Source of the DNA: Rutpela maculata
Lineage: Eukaryota; Arthropoda; Insecta; Coleoptera; Cerambycidae
Assembly (NCBI GenBank): GCA_936432065.2
Contig: OW386287.2
Location: forward strand, 79,487,804-79,551,803
DNA length: 64,000 nt
Direction of reading: 5' to 3'
The translations under genes were made by a program, and so were the position numbers. This document shows, one piece after another, positions 45,441 through 56,023 of the stretch. Positions within the stretch are counted from its first letter, which is position 1. Every line of letters starts with the position of its first letter. The notes below the pieces were generated by a model that was not told where the DNA came from, made no database searches, and saw only the letters and a list, made by a program, of their open reading frames with translations.

Positions 45441-45708
45441 CATGTGACAGCATACAATTATGAGGATTTGACAAGAAAAAGTTCAGCCAAACCTTACAAT
45501 AAATTTTAAGCTGTGTGCATTTCATTTGGAGACCAAAGTTGGTAGAGCTCATCTGCTATTGATTTAACCATAATATGCATTATGCAAACCTGATAGTTTT
45601 TGAGATCTTTTAATTTTTCTAAGATTCATAATTACTGAAAATGCTTATAATTTTCATCCATAACAACATGTCATTGGGGATCTTTGGAAAATTTAAATAA
45701 AGTAATTA
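45441..45708. other. Spacer between foldbacks
   Basis: No gene recognised. Confidence 0.5.
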
Positions 45709-46505
45709 CTACGGGAGCCCACCCTAAGTGTCCGTGCACCCCCTCGCCCCGGATCCTTGGGACAATTGTTTTTCATAAAGGTTAAAATCTAAGGAACAAT
45801 TTAAGACATGGCCCCAAAAAAATGGCTGTACATTGAAAATGGCGTCCGTTTAAAAAAAAATTGCAAATATTGTTTTGGTCATTTAACACAAAAACTAAAA
45901 AAGATGGAGAAAAACTTTCTGCACAAAATACAAAGTGCATAAAATTGTCTACAATTTTGTTCCTATACAATATTTGAAGAGGAGTTACCATTTTCCAGAT
46001 ATCATTGTTACCGTTCTCGAGATAAATGTCTGCAAATTGTAATATTATTATTATTATTAATTTTTTTCAGTTTATTTTATTTTTTGTTATGTTAATAATA
46101 TAAAGTTATATTATACGCCTTACAATAATTGTCACAGTTATTTCCTCTAAGTGATTTACCGATATATGTATTTCCATGTTTTCTTAATTTGGACTCATTT
46201 ATCTAGAAAATGGTAACTCCTATTAAAATATTGTATAGGAACAAAATTGTAGAAAATTTTATGCACGTTGTTTTTTGTGAAAAAAGTTTTTGTCCTTCTT
46301 TTTTAGTTTTTGTGTTAAATGACAAAAACAACATTGGCAACAGTTTCTTTTTAATATATGGCCGCCATTTTGAAAGTACAGCCAGTTTTTTTTTAGAGCA
46401 TGTCTTAAATTGTTCCTTAGGCTTTAATTTTTATGAAAAACATTGGCCCCAAGGATCGGCGGGGGGGGGGGGGGGTGCACGTACAGCTAGGGAGGGCTCC
46501 CCAAC
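45709..46505. mobile_element. Foldback family A, complete copy (~800 bp)
   Basis: The arms of about 300 bp (45709-46000 and 46205-46505) pair. The left begins CTACGGGAGCCCACCCTAAG; the right ends with GGGAGGGCTCCC. Both contain AATTGTTCC..AG.TTTAA, GGCGTCCGTTT or its partner, ATTTAACACAAAAACTAAAA and GTTCCTATACAATATT. The centre has TAAAGTTATATTATA and TTTCCTCTAAGTGATTTACC. A second locus lies at 60199-61187. ATG frames inside (45782-45991, 46210-46545) are the same protein-free arm read twice. Confidence 0.88.
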
Positions 46506-46509
46506 TAAA

Positions 46510-47350
46510 TGTAGTTTCCTGTCGTTCTGCTTGAACATCCCCTAACAGCACAAACGGTTCCACCTCGTTTATGTCATATCGCTAATAAAAATTATTCGTT
46601 GACAAAATACACAGCACATTCCAATATGATCTATTATCTATGCACGACACAATTGTATTAAAGTGTAATACGTGGTAAAAATGTAGTTGGAGTGTTGGAT
46701 ATTGTGTCACAGAAAGTTAGGTTATGTCAATAAATAAACTGACGGAAGTACCTACAAAAAGATGGCTTCAATAGAATTTTGGCGGGAAGCTTAAGTGTCT
46801 CTTTTCTGTGGCTCTGCAACCACATTTCAGGCCTTTTTGACGTAAACGTGTTATACACAATTAGTGGTCGGTGGGCTCCTGGTCTATTACTCATAGAAGT
46901 GAGGGAGCTAGATATGGGGCTTATATGTTTATGCTTAAAAAATATTTGAGGTAGATTATTTTCGTTGAGACACACTATATCTATATGTTCCGACTACATT
47001 CATTATGAAGTAACTTAATAATTAATAAATTTTAATTTAGCGCAGGATGGGTCCATGTAGTGAATTTATTCAGCGCGCATATAAGTTAAAACATCAGTGT
47101 ATTGTTTTATGTGTCTAGCTGTGTACAAGAATAATTAATGAAGGTTCCTAGCTATCCAGATTAATTAGTTACTGGTTTAAAAGGATGAGTAATATTCTCT
47201 GTAGAACGGAACAATATATATAGTGAAAACATATAATGTACAGGGTTTCTCATTCTCATTTAATTACTGGCCCAGTTACCTATGTAACTTTGGTATTGTT
47301 GAATAAATCAATATGGTTTCAACTACTTTTAGCGAATGATTAAATCTTTC
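46510..47350. other. Intron sequence, no gene recognised
   Basis: AT-rich. ATG frame 46727-46975 has no domain. Confidence 0.5.
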
Positions 47351-47356
47351 CAGCAG

Positions 47357-50290
47357 CAGTGGCGGACCTAGGTTTTGTTTGAAGGAGGCGACAGTTGTAC
47401 TCTCAACTATTATAAGCCATATTTATAGCAAGAAAGGAATGTAAAATACAATACAATACAATCTACAATTTCCGTCCGCAAATCTGTTATTGACGTTCTG
47501 AACGATCTCTGTAATGTCCATGTGAACATACATCAAGACCAATCCCACTAAATGGTTATGATTAATTCTGAACCACGTCCAAGTTCTCAGTCTCCTAAGA
47601 GTGGAAAAGCTTTTCTGAAATTTTTACAGATATTGGTAGCGTGATCATGTTATACACAATTACTGAACTATTGGATAGAAATCCTTGTTAATTATTAAAT
47701 GTTATTAAAAAGAATAAAGTTTTATGTGCTATTTGGCAGTTATGTTCGTTTTAAAATATTTTTTAATTACAATTTCATACAAAATCTTTAATTCATATTC
47801 TGCCAGTGTCGTTGACTCGGTAAGAGGAAATTGCTCAGCTACCAATTTAACTAACGCTCGTAACTACTGATTTTTAGGAACGCGAGAAGATTTTAAAATT
47901 CTCAGTACTCAGTCCTATCTATTCATTGGACAATTGTTGCATACAGAATTTCCTAGAGGCTCTCCACGAACGACACCAGACCATTTTTATTACCTAGGAA
48001 TTAGGGGATCTAGTTCCTAGGCTATAAAAATTGCTCTTGGAGATACCTATATCTAGAATATAAGTGATGGTTTCATCCTTCACACACTCATCTGATAAAT
48101 AGAAACGTTCTTAAACCTCATTATATTTAGGTGCTTATTCAAAAGACAGTGTTCTGCTACCGGGCCTGCCATTCGTCACATTTATTTTCTGTCGACCCCA
48201 AGCAACCACTTTACAGTGGAGTAAGTTGAAAGCCATACATGGCCTTTACATGAAACCTTGACTACCTCATTTCGAGATTTGAGCTCAACAGTTATTGATA
48301 TAGTCCAGTCTCGGATGAATGAATCAGAGGCAGAATCATTGTCCTCCACTCCGCTGTGTCCAGGAATGCATATGAGTTTGATTAAGCTGTGCTCACACAG
48401 CTTAATCAAAATATTCCGATAGTTCAGCACCATGTCACTTTATTTGATGCAAAAGCTCTCAAAGCCAAATGGTTTCCGTGGTATATATAAATATGGGATT
48501 GAAATTTTCGTTTGCATACAGTGAGATGGCATAAACCTGTGCTTGAAATGCATTAGAGGACTTGCAAAGTGGCGCTGATATATAAGCATTTGGTTTGCAT
48601 ACGTGTACACCAGCAACGGTTTCCTCCTGATTCTTCGATCCGTCTGTATACCGTTCTAGATCTTTACGACTCAGAAGATGCCTGTTATCGCGTTCCAAGT
48701 TATCCCGACTGGGGAACACGACTGTATCTAAAATATTGAACCTCTAGACTGGGAGACATGGTCATCCTCTGACTGAGTGATGGCTAGGTCCCTTGCAGGT
48801 AGAGCTGGAGCCTTAGTGTGCCCCAGTCTTTGGCCTTTCTTTAACAGTGTGTTTGCTACTGATTGCTCCTGTTATTCCTAAGCAGGCTGGCGTTTGAAGT
48901 TGACATAAGTGAGTCCTAATTATGGAACATTTCTGGGAGAGCAACCACACCAGGACGGCATTTGTTATGAGGGATTTTATCATAACGGTATACATCCAGG
49001 GAGTAGTCTTTGGATTTATTCCCCCACTTAAAACCGAAGATGCGTTTGCATATCCATAGAGATACTCAGGCTTCCCTCATTTGAACTTCCAAGTGGTCCT
49101 TTCACGACAGTTTGGAGAGGGTTACCCCTAGGTACCTCACCGACCGGTAGATACTTGTAGGTAGTCATAAGAGAAGAAATCCGAAAATCGTTTATTTTTC
49201 TCCTTTTCATAAACAGCATTAGCTATATTTTGCCAGGGTTGACAGAGAGCCTCTATCTGTTAGACTATATCTGAACTACGATAAGCACCCTTTGCATGAG
49301 TCCTTCAAATTGACCATTCATCATGATAGCCAGATCGTCTGCATATGCTTGTGCATAAAAGCCCGTTTCAGTTGATTCGGCCAGTAGCCCACCGAACATG
49401 AGGTTTCACAATGGTGAATCCAGTGTCCGTCTGTGCGTACACCCTGACCCACTTTGACCCTTACTGTTTCGTAATGAAGCGTAATTTCAACATCGCGGGT
49501 ACTCAAAATGGTCCATGTCTGTCAAGTAGTTGCAAATCGTAAAGTGGACCACATTGGGCAGTCCACAAAATGTTGTCCACGTTGGGATTTGCAACTACTT
49601 GACAGAGACAATCGAGGGTTGGGTTATTGAAACCTACTAAAGCAATTTCTTTCTTCTCTATCGCCTAATCAGCTCTGACAACAATCTGATGAAGGGCCGT
49701 CTCTGCAGATTTGCCAGCTTGGTATTTATGTTGATTAGGCTGAATTGATGATTACACCAGTGCTTTATCCTTTATATACCTTGCTGTTAAAGATATTTCA
49801 TGTGTTACGGCCTGGTATGAAGACCACTCTTCAAAACATTGGTATGGATCCCAAAGCTAAGTAAGATTTCAGTAGATGATACAGGTGATCCAGTGGTACC
49901 TCTGCACCCTTTTGATTAGGGCTGGATAGATTCCGTCTGGTCCCGCTGATTTGAAGGAGTCAAATATCGATAACACCCATCTCATTTATTTAAATGATCA
50001 AGAAATAAGAAATCGAAAGAATTCAAGGTCTTTTTGCGAATCGTTGATTAAGGCAATATAAACCTTTGTTGGCGAGATGAATACAGTGGTGTTACGCTGA
50101 CTTCTTTAAAACGTTCAGTATTCCATGGAAGAATATTCCATTTTTCAGACATTTTTGAGGAATTTAGAATTTGGATTCAATAAACTAATTTTAGTGTTTC
50201 ATATAACTTTTGTTTTAAAGTTGAATAGTGTTGGGGTAGCTGTGATAGGGGAGGGCGAAAATCCGTCGCCGCCCTAAATCCACACCTCTG
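47357..50290. mobile_element. Possible hAT-like element carrying a LINE
   Basis: CAGTGGCGGACCTAGG (47357) resembles typical hAT ends. The reverse complement of 50262-50290 starts CAGAGGTGTGGATTTAGGGC, a loose match followed by GCGAC on both sides. No matching 8-bp flanks were found. A reverse-strand LINE fills the middle. Weak. Confidence 0.3.
48140..49970 (-). pseudogene. Reverse-strand LINE relic with RT and RNase H
   Basis: Reading downwards on the - strand: SAGPDGIYPALIKRV (49900-49950; RT start), AYADDLAIMMNGQ (49310-49348; motif C), SLSINPGKI-type and SSLMTTYKYLPVGEVP (49028-49219), LQTPACLGITGAI (48813-48995), LERYTDGSKNQEETVAGVHV and NAFQAQVYAISLYA (48459-48719; RNase H D and the E replaced by Q), LIKLICIPGHSGVEDNDSAS (48182-48433; last RNase H motif). 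The order equals that of 34095-36181, so it is the same LINE group, but more decayed and opposite in strand. Confidence 0.8.
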
Positions 50291-51169
50291 ATAAGCGGCT
50301 CTGTAGATATAGTTGTTTAATGTTCAAACAAAATAGTAATATTGCAGTTTCTGTCAATCTTGCTCCTTAAATATTCTTTGATACATCGCCTTTTCTCTTT
50401 TTTGATATTTGATGATTTAAACGGCTAAATTATATAATATATAAAAATTGTGTATTAAATAGAATTTAATATAAAAATAAAACGTGTTTAAAAAATTCCT
50501 TTATTAAAAAGTTTTCAATAGGTATTTTATTTATTTAGGAATATTTTCATAAAGGCATGTCCCTGAAATTTAAAATTTCATTTTCGCTGTCTCTAGGATA
50601 GGATGGTAATTTGGGTAGGAAATATTTCATGCATAATTTATCAAATGCAAATATTTAAAGCCATTGTCTTCGGTTCCCAAATCGCTCGATGATTTCATGC
50701 GACGTATGGGTAATATAAGTGAGGACATCTCCTGTTAAATGTTCAGGCAGAAACGGTATTTCCTTACACAATTTCATGTTTTTTCAGTGGGAGCCCTAGG
50801 AGTTTATCGCATAACTGATCCAATCACGTGTCGATCATGGCCAGATATCTGCGCTGAGACATCGCTAACATGAAAACCTTTCAATAATTGCCGTTAGATA
50901 AACTGTTTCTTCTACAAAATTAATATTTTATAAAAACGAAATCCGCTTGTGATCGTCAAAATTAATTGTCAGGCACAGATTTACACACCTATTTCCGCAA
51001 TTAACATGTCATCCAAAACCATTAAAAATGCGTCGCAAGCGACAATTTGGTATTTTCCAAGGTTAAACGCTCTAAAATGAAAAGTCAGAAATATGACTTG
51101 CAAAAACAGTTTATTTGACAAATGTATTTAGTCGAACGAATATTCAATTGTAATAGTAATAAAAAATTG
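50291..51169. other. Intron sequence, no gene recognised
   Basis: AT-rich. Confidence 0.5.
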
Positions 51170-51420
51170 AAATTATTTTTTCAGATAGGCTCACAATGAC
51201 ATATCAATGTCAATCTTTGAGAATTTAAGTTTGAGCAAGGAGAATGTTCTGTCGTTCAGTCTGTCTAACTGCCTCTCTATAACTTTTTTTTTGTGCGCAC
51301 GATTACTCTGGAACCATATATGATAATGACTAAAAATCTATTGGTACACGTATGTATGATAATGAGATCTGGATCTAGATTATATTTTTATTTTATTCTG
51401 TTAAAAGTGGTAAAGCAAGC
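51170..51420. repeat. Decayed copy of the 37236-37920 element
   Basis: Shares in order TTTAAGTTTGAG, GT.GTTC.GTCTGTCT, TAACTTTTTTTTTGTGCGCAC, TTACTCTGGAACC and TAGATTATATTTT. Confidence 0.7.
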
Positions 51421-51754
51421 AAGAAAGCAGTCCTGCCGACAGCTTTACCGCGCCCCGGGGCTGCTTATTATTAAGGGGCCCCTTTCCTCTTTCAAGGTTC
51501 CCAGCAAACATTTATCCTCGGGTTTTTGTTGGCCCTATGTCATACACCCGGCATATGAATTGATGACCACTTGCTGGCATACTTCATTGGGTCGGCATAT
51601 ATAGGTCACTACGGCCGGCAGCCGGGCACAGATTATTTGCCATCACTTGCTGTCTTTGGGCCGGCATTGTGCCATCATATGAAAATCACAATGTCGACGC
51701 TTCTACTATGGACCATTAAATTAAATTTGACTTTACTTCAGTGGCCCAGCATAT

Positions 51755-52315
51755 GGCCTGTACAAGATGTCCAGCATTGTTATGTTCAAGCTTTGGGAGG
51801 TAAAGTTGACTTAATTGCAAGACTAGAAAACACAAAAATAGTGACTCAATTTTTATGTTTGGAAGTTACAGGACTATAAAATCTCTGACTAGTAAATAAA
51901 AAAAAAGCATCCATCATCTGTGGGAATAAATAAGAAAAAAAATGTTTTTTTTTGTCATTTATTCCCACACGACTAATTTTTTTTTTATTTACTGTTCACA
52001 AATTTAATTAGGCAATCCAAAACACGTGACGCGTTGTGGGCAAACATCCGGCAAACGTTTGTTTTCATGCATTAAACGTTTGTTAAAGATTTTGTTTTAC
52101 GGTTGTCTTGGCTACGTTTCCGCGAGTTAATTAAAATAAACCCCATGTTTGCCCATAACAAAATAATTTGACAGGTCGTTGGATTGCCTAATAGGCCTGT
52201 AACTTCGAAACAAATAAAAATCACACTACCACTTTTGTATTCTTTAGTCTTACAATTAAGCCTACTTTATGCTCCCAAAATTTGAACATAACAATATGGG
52301 ACACCTTGTATATAC
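51755..52315. mobile_element. TIR/foldback element, ~560 bp, arms ~150 bp
   Basis: The left arm (51755-51900: CAAGATGTCCAGCATTGTTA, ATGTTCAA.TTTGGGAG, TTAATTGCAAGACTA, GAAGTTACAGG) is inverted at about 52180-52315 (GTTCCC-free copy with AACATAACAATATGGGACAC, CTTACAATTAAG, CCTGTAACTTCGAA). Inner arms are ATTAGGCAATCCAA (52010) and TTGGATTGCCTAAT (52180). GGGCAAACAT occurs in both orientations. A one-arm relative is at 15178. Confidence 0.8.
51920..51968. repeat. Small hairpin inside the foldback
   Basis: GTGGGAATAAAT (51920) pairs with ATTTATTCCCAC (51957) around an A/T-rich loop. Confidence 0.85.
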
Positions 52316-52564
52316 CTACAACTTAATTAGGCCATAAGTAACGACCAATTACCTTTAAGAGAAAATGTTCTGTGTAAAATTTTTTTGCTAGTTTGAAAAT
52401 TAAATTACCATCATATGCATGTTTATATTCAAAACTTCTTTTAAATATTACCCATGTAAGTCAATAACCACGTGCAACTCGTAACACATGCGCTTGATTA
52501 GAATTATCAATTGACATATATGGAAACGTCTAAATGAAAGTTTGATTAAATAAATATACCTACA

Positions 52565-52786
52565 GTTCATCTCAAACTTATAGCAACATGAGGCCCAGTG
52601 CTTCAATGCAAAGTTAAGCACTTTATCCTACAAATAAATTAGTTAGAAGTTTAGAATATGAAGTTGCAATATTAAAATGTTTAATAAAAGCATATTCTAA
52701 ACTTCTAGCTAATTTATTTGTAGGATAAAGTGCTTAACTTTGCATTGAAACACTGGGCCTCATGTTGCTATAAGTTTGAGATGAAC
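52565..52786. repeat. Nearly perfect hairpin with 96-bp arms
   Basis: The arms are 52565-52660 and 52691-52786, reverse complements with only two differences that I see; the loop is 30 bases. Outer ends are GTTCATCTCAAACTTATAGC and GCTATAAGTTTGAGATGAAC. No open frame. It could be a short foldback MITE or a source of hairpin RNA. Confidence 0.93.
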
Positions 52787-52789
52787 TTG

Positions 52790-53640
52790 TACATCGTGGT
52801 TTTTAGATTTGCCCCTTCTAAAAAAATGAAGTCTTGACACATTATTTCTTAAGAACTGAGTCCGAGTTACTAAGAAAAAATTAAAATTTATTCAATACGT
52901 TAACATTAAAAATCATCAAAACGCTGTTCTGTAAACACAATAAAATACATTTCATATTTCAACGTATATACATCTTTTCCTGGACTTATTTCTGTTCTCC
53001 GTTGCTTTTAATTATCTTCTTCAGCTCTTCTCAATTAGCAAAAGATCATACTAAACTTGTTATGGTAGCTCCTATTTCCCATTGGATTTCCTCATATTAC
53101 AGCTGAAACAGGTTTTCATTTTAAACAAAGGTTAAGTTTCTCTAGAGCGCATACTTTCGCCGTAAAAAATTATTGAAAATTGAAAAATTTCTGGCGCAAA
53201 TTGGTCACGAAGTAAAAAATTGCAAAGATCAAAAGATTGATATTTTTGGCGCAGAATTGGAATCCACTTTAAAAAAGTAGGGTTGATTATATAAGAAAAC
53301 ATGTTACCCCATAAAAACCCCATTAAAAGTAAAACACCATAGTACCATTATGTAGAGCCCACAAAACTGAAACATTTTTGTCTGAAACTTTTTTTGATTG
53401 GACGTCATGGGAAAGCATCACATTCAAAAATTATTTGAGCCATATAACAAAAATGGCTGCCCTAGCGCCGCTGCCACCCGGATTGCCGTGACCGATTACA
53501 CACGTTCAGAGAATGACTTGATAAGCATCCCCACCAATTTTTGACTCTCCAGCTTATATGTTCCATTTTTGTAGGTGGGCTCTCGTGCTATTATCTAAAC
53601 TGCCGTTATAGTTGAAGAGTATATGCAAAACCGTGAAAAC
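52790..53640. other. Intron sequence, no gene recognised
   Basis: AT-rich. Around 53575-53640 and 55290-55310 the phrase TATTATCTAAACTGCC occurs in opposite orientation, possibly extending the TIR element at 53651. Confidence 0.45.
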
Positions 53641-53862
53641 TTATGCTTACCAGGGGTGCGTTACAAATGGAGCATACGATCATATGTGTTCTGTTTCTAT
53701 TTATGACAGAAAACCTGTGTGACGTCATTAATCCAAGATGGTGATCGTTGAAAACACTAATTTAGTTTTTGTATAACTGGAATTAAAATAACATTTTACA
53801 ATTTTATTAGAGGCTGTAAAATGGCAGTTTTTCGACCCATGTAAACTTCCTATAGGTGGAGA

Positions 53863-54502
53863 TTTGAAATTAGAGATGGGCGCGTGAGTCGATTTTGACT
53901 CGCGCTCACGCACGCTCACGACTTTAAACCTTTAGCTCACGCACACTCACGCACGATTGATATATGTTAAGGCAAACTCACGCACGCTCACGCACGGGAT
54001 CTTTTGACTCACGCACACTCACGAAATCTTCCGTGATTTGGTACCTTAAATGTACAGGCTCACGCCGTGACACGCCGTGACACGGCGTGAAATTCACGTC
54101 ACGCGCAAATCTCTGCACCAGAGTGACCAGACCAGGCCAGGAGGGCTAGGCGACTGGCGAATGCAGTAGAGAGAGATTGCAATTACGCAGTTTGATTTGA
54201 ATGTTGCGTCATTCATCCTGTCTCCTGTCCTTTTCCCTCCCTTCTCGCGCTCGTGTTCCGTCTTCCGTCTATCGCTTCGCTTCTTATTCTTGTCACGACA
54301 CGACAGGTTGAAGTTTTAAAGCAGAGATGGGGCGTCGTGTCACGGCGTGAATATTATCTCACGCACGGGATCTTTTGACTCACGCACACTCACGAAATCT
54401 TCCGTGATTTGGTACCTTAAATGTACACGCTCACGCCGTGACACGCCGTGACACGGCGTGACACGGTGAAATTCACGTCACGTGCCCATCTCTATTTGAA
54501 AT
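53863..54502. mobile_element. Composite hAT-type MITE with 8-bp target duplication
   Basis: The 624-bp element 53871-54494 starts TAGAGATGGGC and ends GCCCATCTCTA. TTTGAAAT flanks it exactly on both sides (53863-53870, 54495-54502). Inside there are two related units, 53871-54111 and 54321-54494, each ending in CTCACGCCGTGACACGCCGT and AATTCACGTCACG. A 100-bp block (CGCACGGGATCTTTTGACTC onward) repeats with a 371-bp shift. The middle (54112-54320) is unrelated GC-richer DNA. Packed with CACGCACG and CTCACG motifs. Confidence 0.92.
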
Positions 54503-54601
54503 CAAACACAAAATAGTTTATAAATATTTAGTAGGTCAAAATTTTAGTAACAAGTTTTATTGATTTGGTAAACTTTACAACTTGATATTTATGCAACAAA
54601 A

Positions 54602-54970
54602 ATGCAAAATCTACCACATATTTATAATGATGTATTTGTCCATGATTTAGTGCGAATTATTTTTTTTTTAATAGTCTTTACTATCCTTATGCTATTGTAC
54701 AAAAAACATTGTTTGCACCCCTACGTAAAGTATCTTTATAACCCTTGGATGGACCGTTGCCCGAGCAACAACAACAGTTCATCCGTAGGCCAAATACTTC
54801 AAGCCTTTGTAAATTTCATTGTAAGGAAAATAATACAAAAGGCAACGTTTTTTGAGTATAAAATCACAGATTCTACAAAAATTGAAAATCTTGCCATGAG
54901 AGTCTTTCTATTACTAGCTAAAACTAAAGAAGAATTGATAACGTCTCTATTTGGCCTAATAGCCACTTGA
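54602..54970 (+). CDS. Hypothetical protein, one membrane segment, within a TIR element
   Basis: 122 codons starting MQNLPHIYNDVFVHDLVRII, with a hydrophobic stretch at residues about 18-37 (RIIFFLIVFTILMLLY) suggesting one transmembrane segment, then a basic, moderately hydrophobic C-terminus (FVNFIVRKIIQKATFFEYK ... FLLLAKTKEELITSLFG). No family recognised. The ATG follows a run of A, as is usual in insects. It sits between the nested MITE and the right TIR, and a reverse-strand frame (54799-55065) overlaps it. It could be chance; the only support is length and hydrophobic pattern. Confidence 0.25.
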   Translation: MQNLPHIYNDVFVHDLVRIIFFLIVFTILMLLYKKHCLHPYVKYLYNPWMDRCPSNNNSSSVGQILQAFVNFIVRKIIQKATFFEYKITDSTKIENLAMRVFLLLAKTKEELITSLFGLIAT

Positions 54971-55233
54971 ATAAATGAAACAAGTGACCAGATGAAAATT
55001 ATGTTGAAGACCTTCACAATAGACATAAAGAAACACACACAAAGACTGCTCTGTACTCCCTTCAAATTCTTGATAAAATCATCCTAAAACTAGTTACAAA
55101 TCAATAACGAAATTAGTGACCATAACAGTGGCCATTTTTGGATTAATGATGTCACATTAGTTCTCTGCCACAAATGCAGACAAAACACTTAGTAGTACAT
55201 GGTTGTATGCTTCATTATCAATACACCCCCAGC

Positions 55234-55498
55234 AAGCTTATTCTCCTTTCATTCTATAGCTCACGAATTAAGTTATTATAACAGATACTCCTACACTATT
55301 ATCTAAACTGCCTTCAATTTCAAACATTAACTTTTTGGTTTGGTATATACTTATTTTGACCTCCGTTTGATTTTAAATCTGCACTAGTACAGAGTAAAAT
55401 CGAGAAATTTGTAAAACATATCCGGGATTTTTATAACTTATACAATATATTGCCCATACATTGATAACAAATTAACTGTTTTTATTTTGTTCTTTAAG
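55234..55498. other. Intron leading to the C1 exon
   Basis: AT-rich, with a T-rich tract before AG at 55497. Confidence 0.65.
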
Positions 55499-55694
55499 GT
55501 ATGCCACTTCTCACGCTCGCCCCACGTACTGTAACGTGTGCAGAGAGGCCCTTAGCGGAGTTACTAGCCATGGTCTTTCCTGTGAAGTTTGCAAAAGCAA
55601 AGTGCACAAACGGTGTGCCGCCAAAGCAATCAATAATTGTAAATGGACTACCTTGGCTTCGGTTGGAAAGGACATTGTTGAGGATCCTGATGGA
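55499..55694 (+). CDS. Diacylglycerol kinase eta/delta-like, first C1 zinc-finger exon
   Basis: Exon of 196 bases: one base completing the split tryptophan codon, then 65 codons. Acceptor AG is at 55497-55498 and the donor is a perfect GTAAGT at 55695. The peptide reads YATSHARPTYCNVCREALSG and continues with the C1-type Cys/His set (CNVC, HGLSCEVC, HKRC, NNC), ending at VGKDIVEDPDG. This is the phorbol-ester/DAG-type C1 domain that sits just after the PH domain in DGK eta/delta; the next residues expected from relatives (second C1 domain, then catalytic domain) lie downstream of the window. All zinc-ligand Cys/His residues I expect are present and no frame damage is seen, so the gene looks functional. 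An apparent ATG ORF at 55501 is only a different frame of this exon. Confidence 0.95.
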
Positions 55695-55909
55695 GTAAGT
55701 AGATATTTTAGATGAATTAAAAGTTCAAACTTACTAATTTTAATCAAACTGAAGAATACTTTTCTTGTACTCGAACTGAGTAGATGATTTTCGAAAATCT
55801 TTATGTTTATTATAAGGATGCATTTATAATATACAAGTAAATATAGTCGTATGTAATATCACTAGTGCTTAAAATTTTATCGAAAATTTTTTCGAAATCA
55901 TTGTTGCCT

Positions 55910-56023
55910 GGTAATATAAAGACTGCAAATTGGCAGTTTATTATCTGATTAAATCCCGACCGCTTTAGCGGGAGGGATTTAATGTTTGGTAATAAACTGC
56001 CAATTTGCACGAGTTATATTACC
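55910..56023. repeat. Hairpin of 114 bp, ~4-nt loop
   Basis: GGTAATATAA (55910) pairs with TTATATTACC (56014). The inner stem is TGCAAATTGGCAGTTTATTA with TAATAAACTGCCAATTTGCA, then GATTAAATCCC..CCGC with GCGGGAGGGATTTAAT around TTTA. It follows 215 bp after the C1 exon donor. Confidence 0.9.

Larger units (their letters stand above)
53651..55233. mobile_element. TIR element of ~1.6 kb with an ORF and a nested hAT MITE
   Basis: The left end CAGGGGTGCGTTAC (53651) corresponds to the inverse of ATACACCCCCAG (55221-55232). About 110 bp of inverted similarity follows, including GAGCATACGATCAT vs GAAGCATACAACCAT and GTGACGTCATTAATCCAAGA vs GTGACATCATTAATCCAAAA. The arms are diverged (~70-75% by eye). 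Without the nested MITE (53871-54494) the element is about 960 bp. Confidence 0.65.
21718..55498 (+). other. DGK intron between PH and C1 exons (33,781 bp)
   Basis: Bounded by GTATGG and TTTAAG. Expanded almost wholly by transposable elements: LINEs, hAT elements, an LTR element of 6.2 kb and several foldbacks. The 5' splice site is the less usual GTATGG, chosen because it is the only one that keeps the reading frame. Confidence 0.85.

Noticed and set aside
46210..46545. 111-codon ORF, with relatives at 45782 and 60869
   Set aside because: All lie in the arms of foldback family A; similarity between them is DNA-level repeat, not protein conservation.
47357..50290. A confident hAT transposon carrying a LINE
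   Set aside because: Kept only as a weak feature: the ends match loosely and the 8-bp flanks differ (TCCAGCAG vs ATAAGCGG).
51293..51879. Two + strand ORFs of ~100 codons
   Set aside because: The first begins in a decayed noncoding repeat and the second ends in a TIR arm; no domain recognised.
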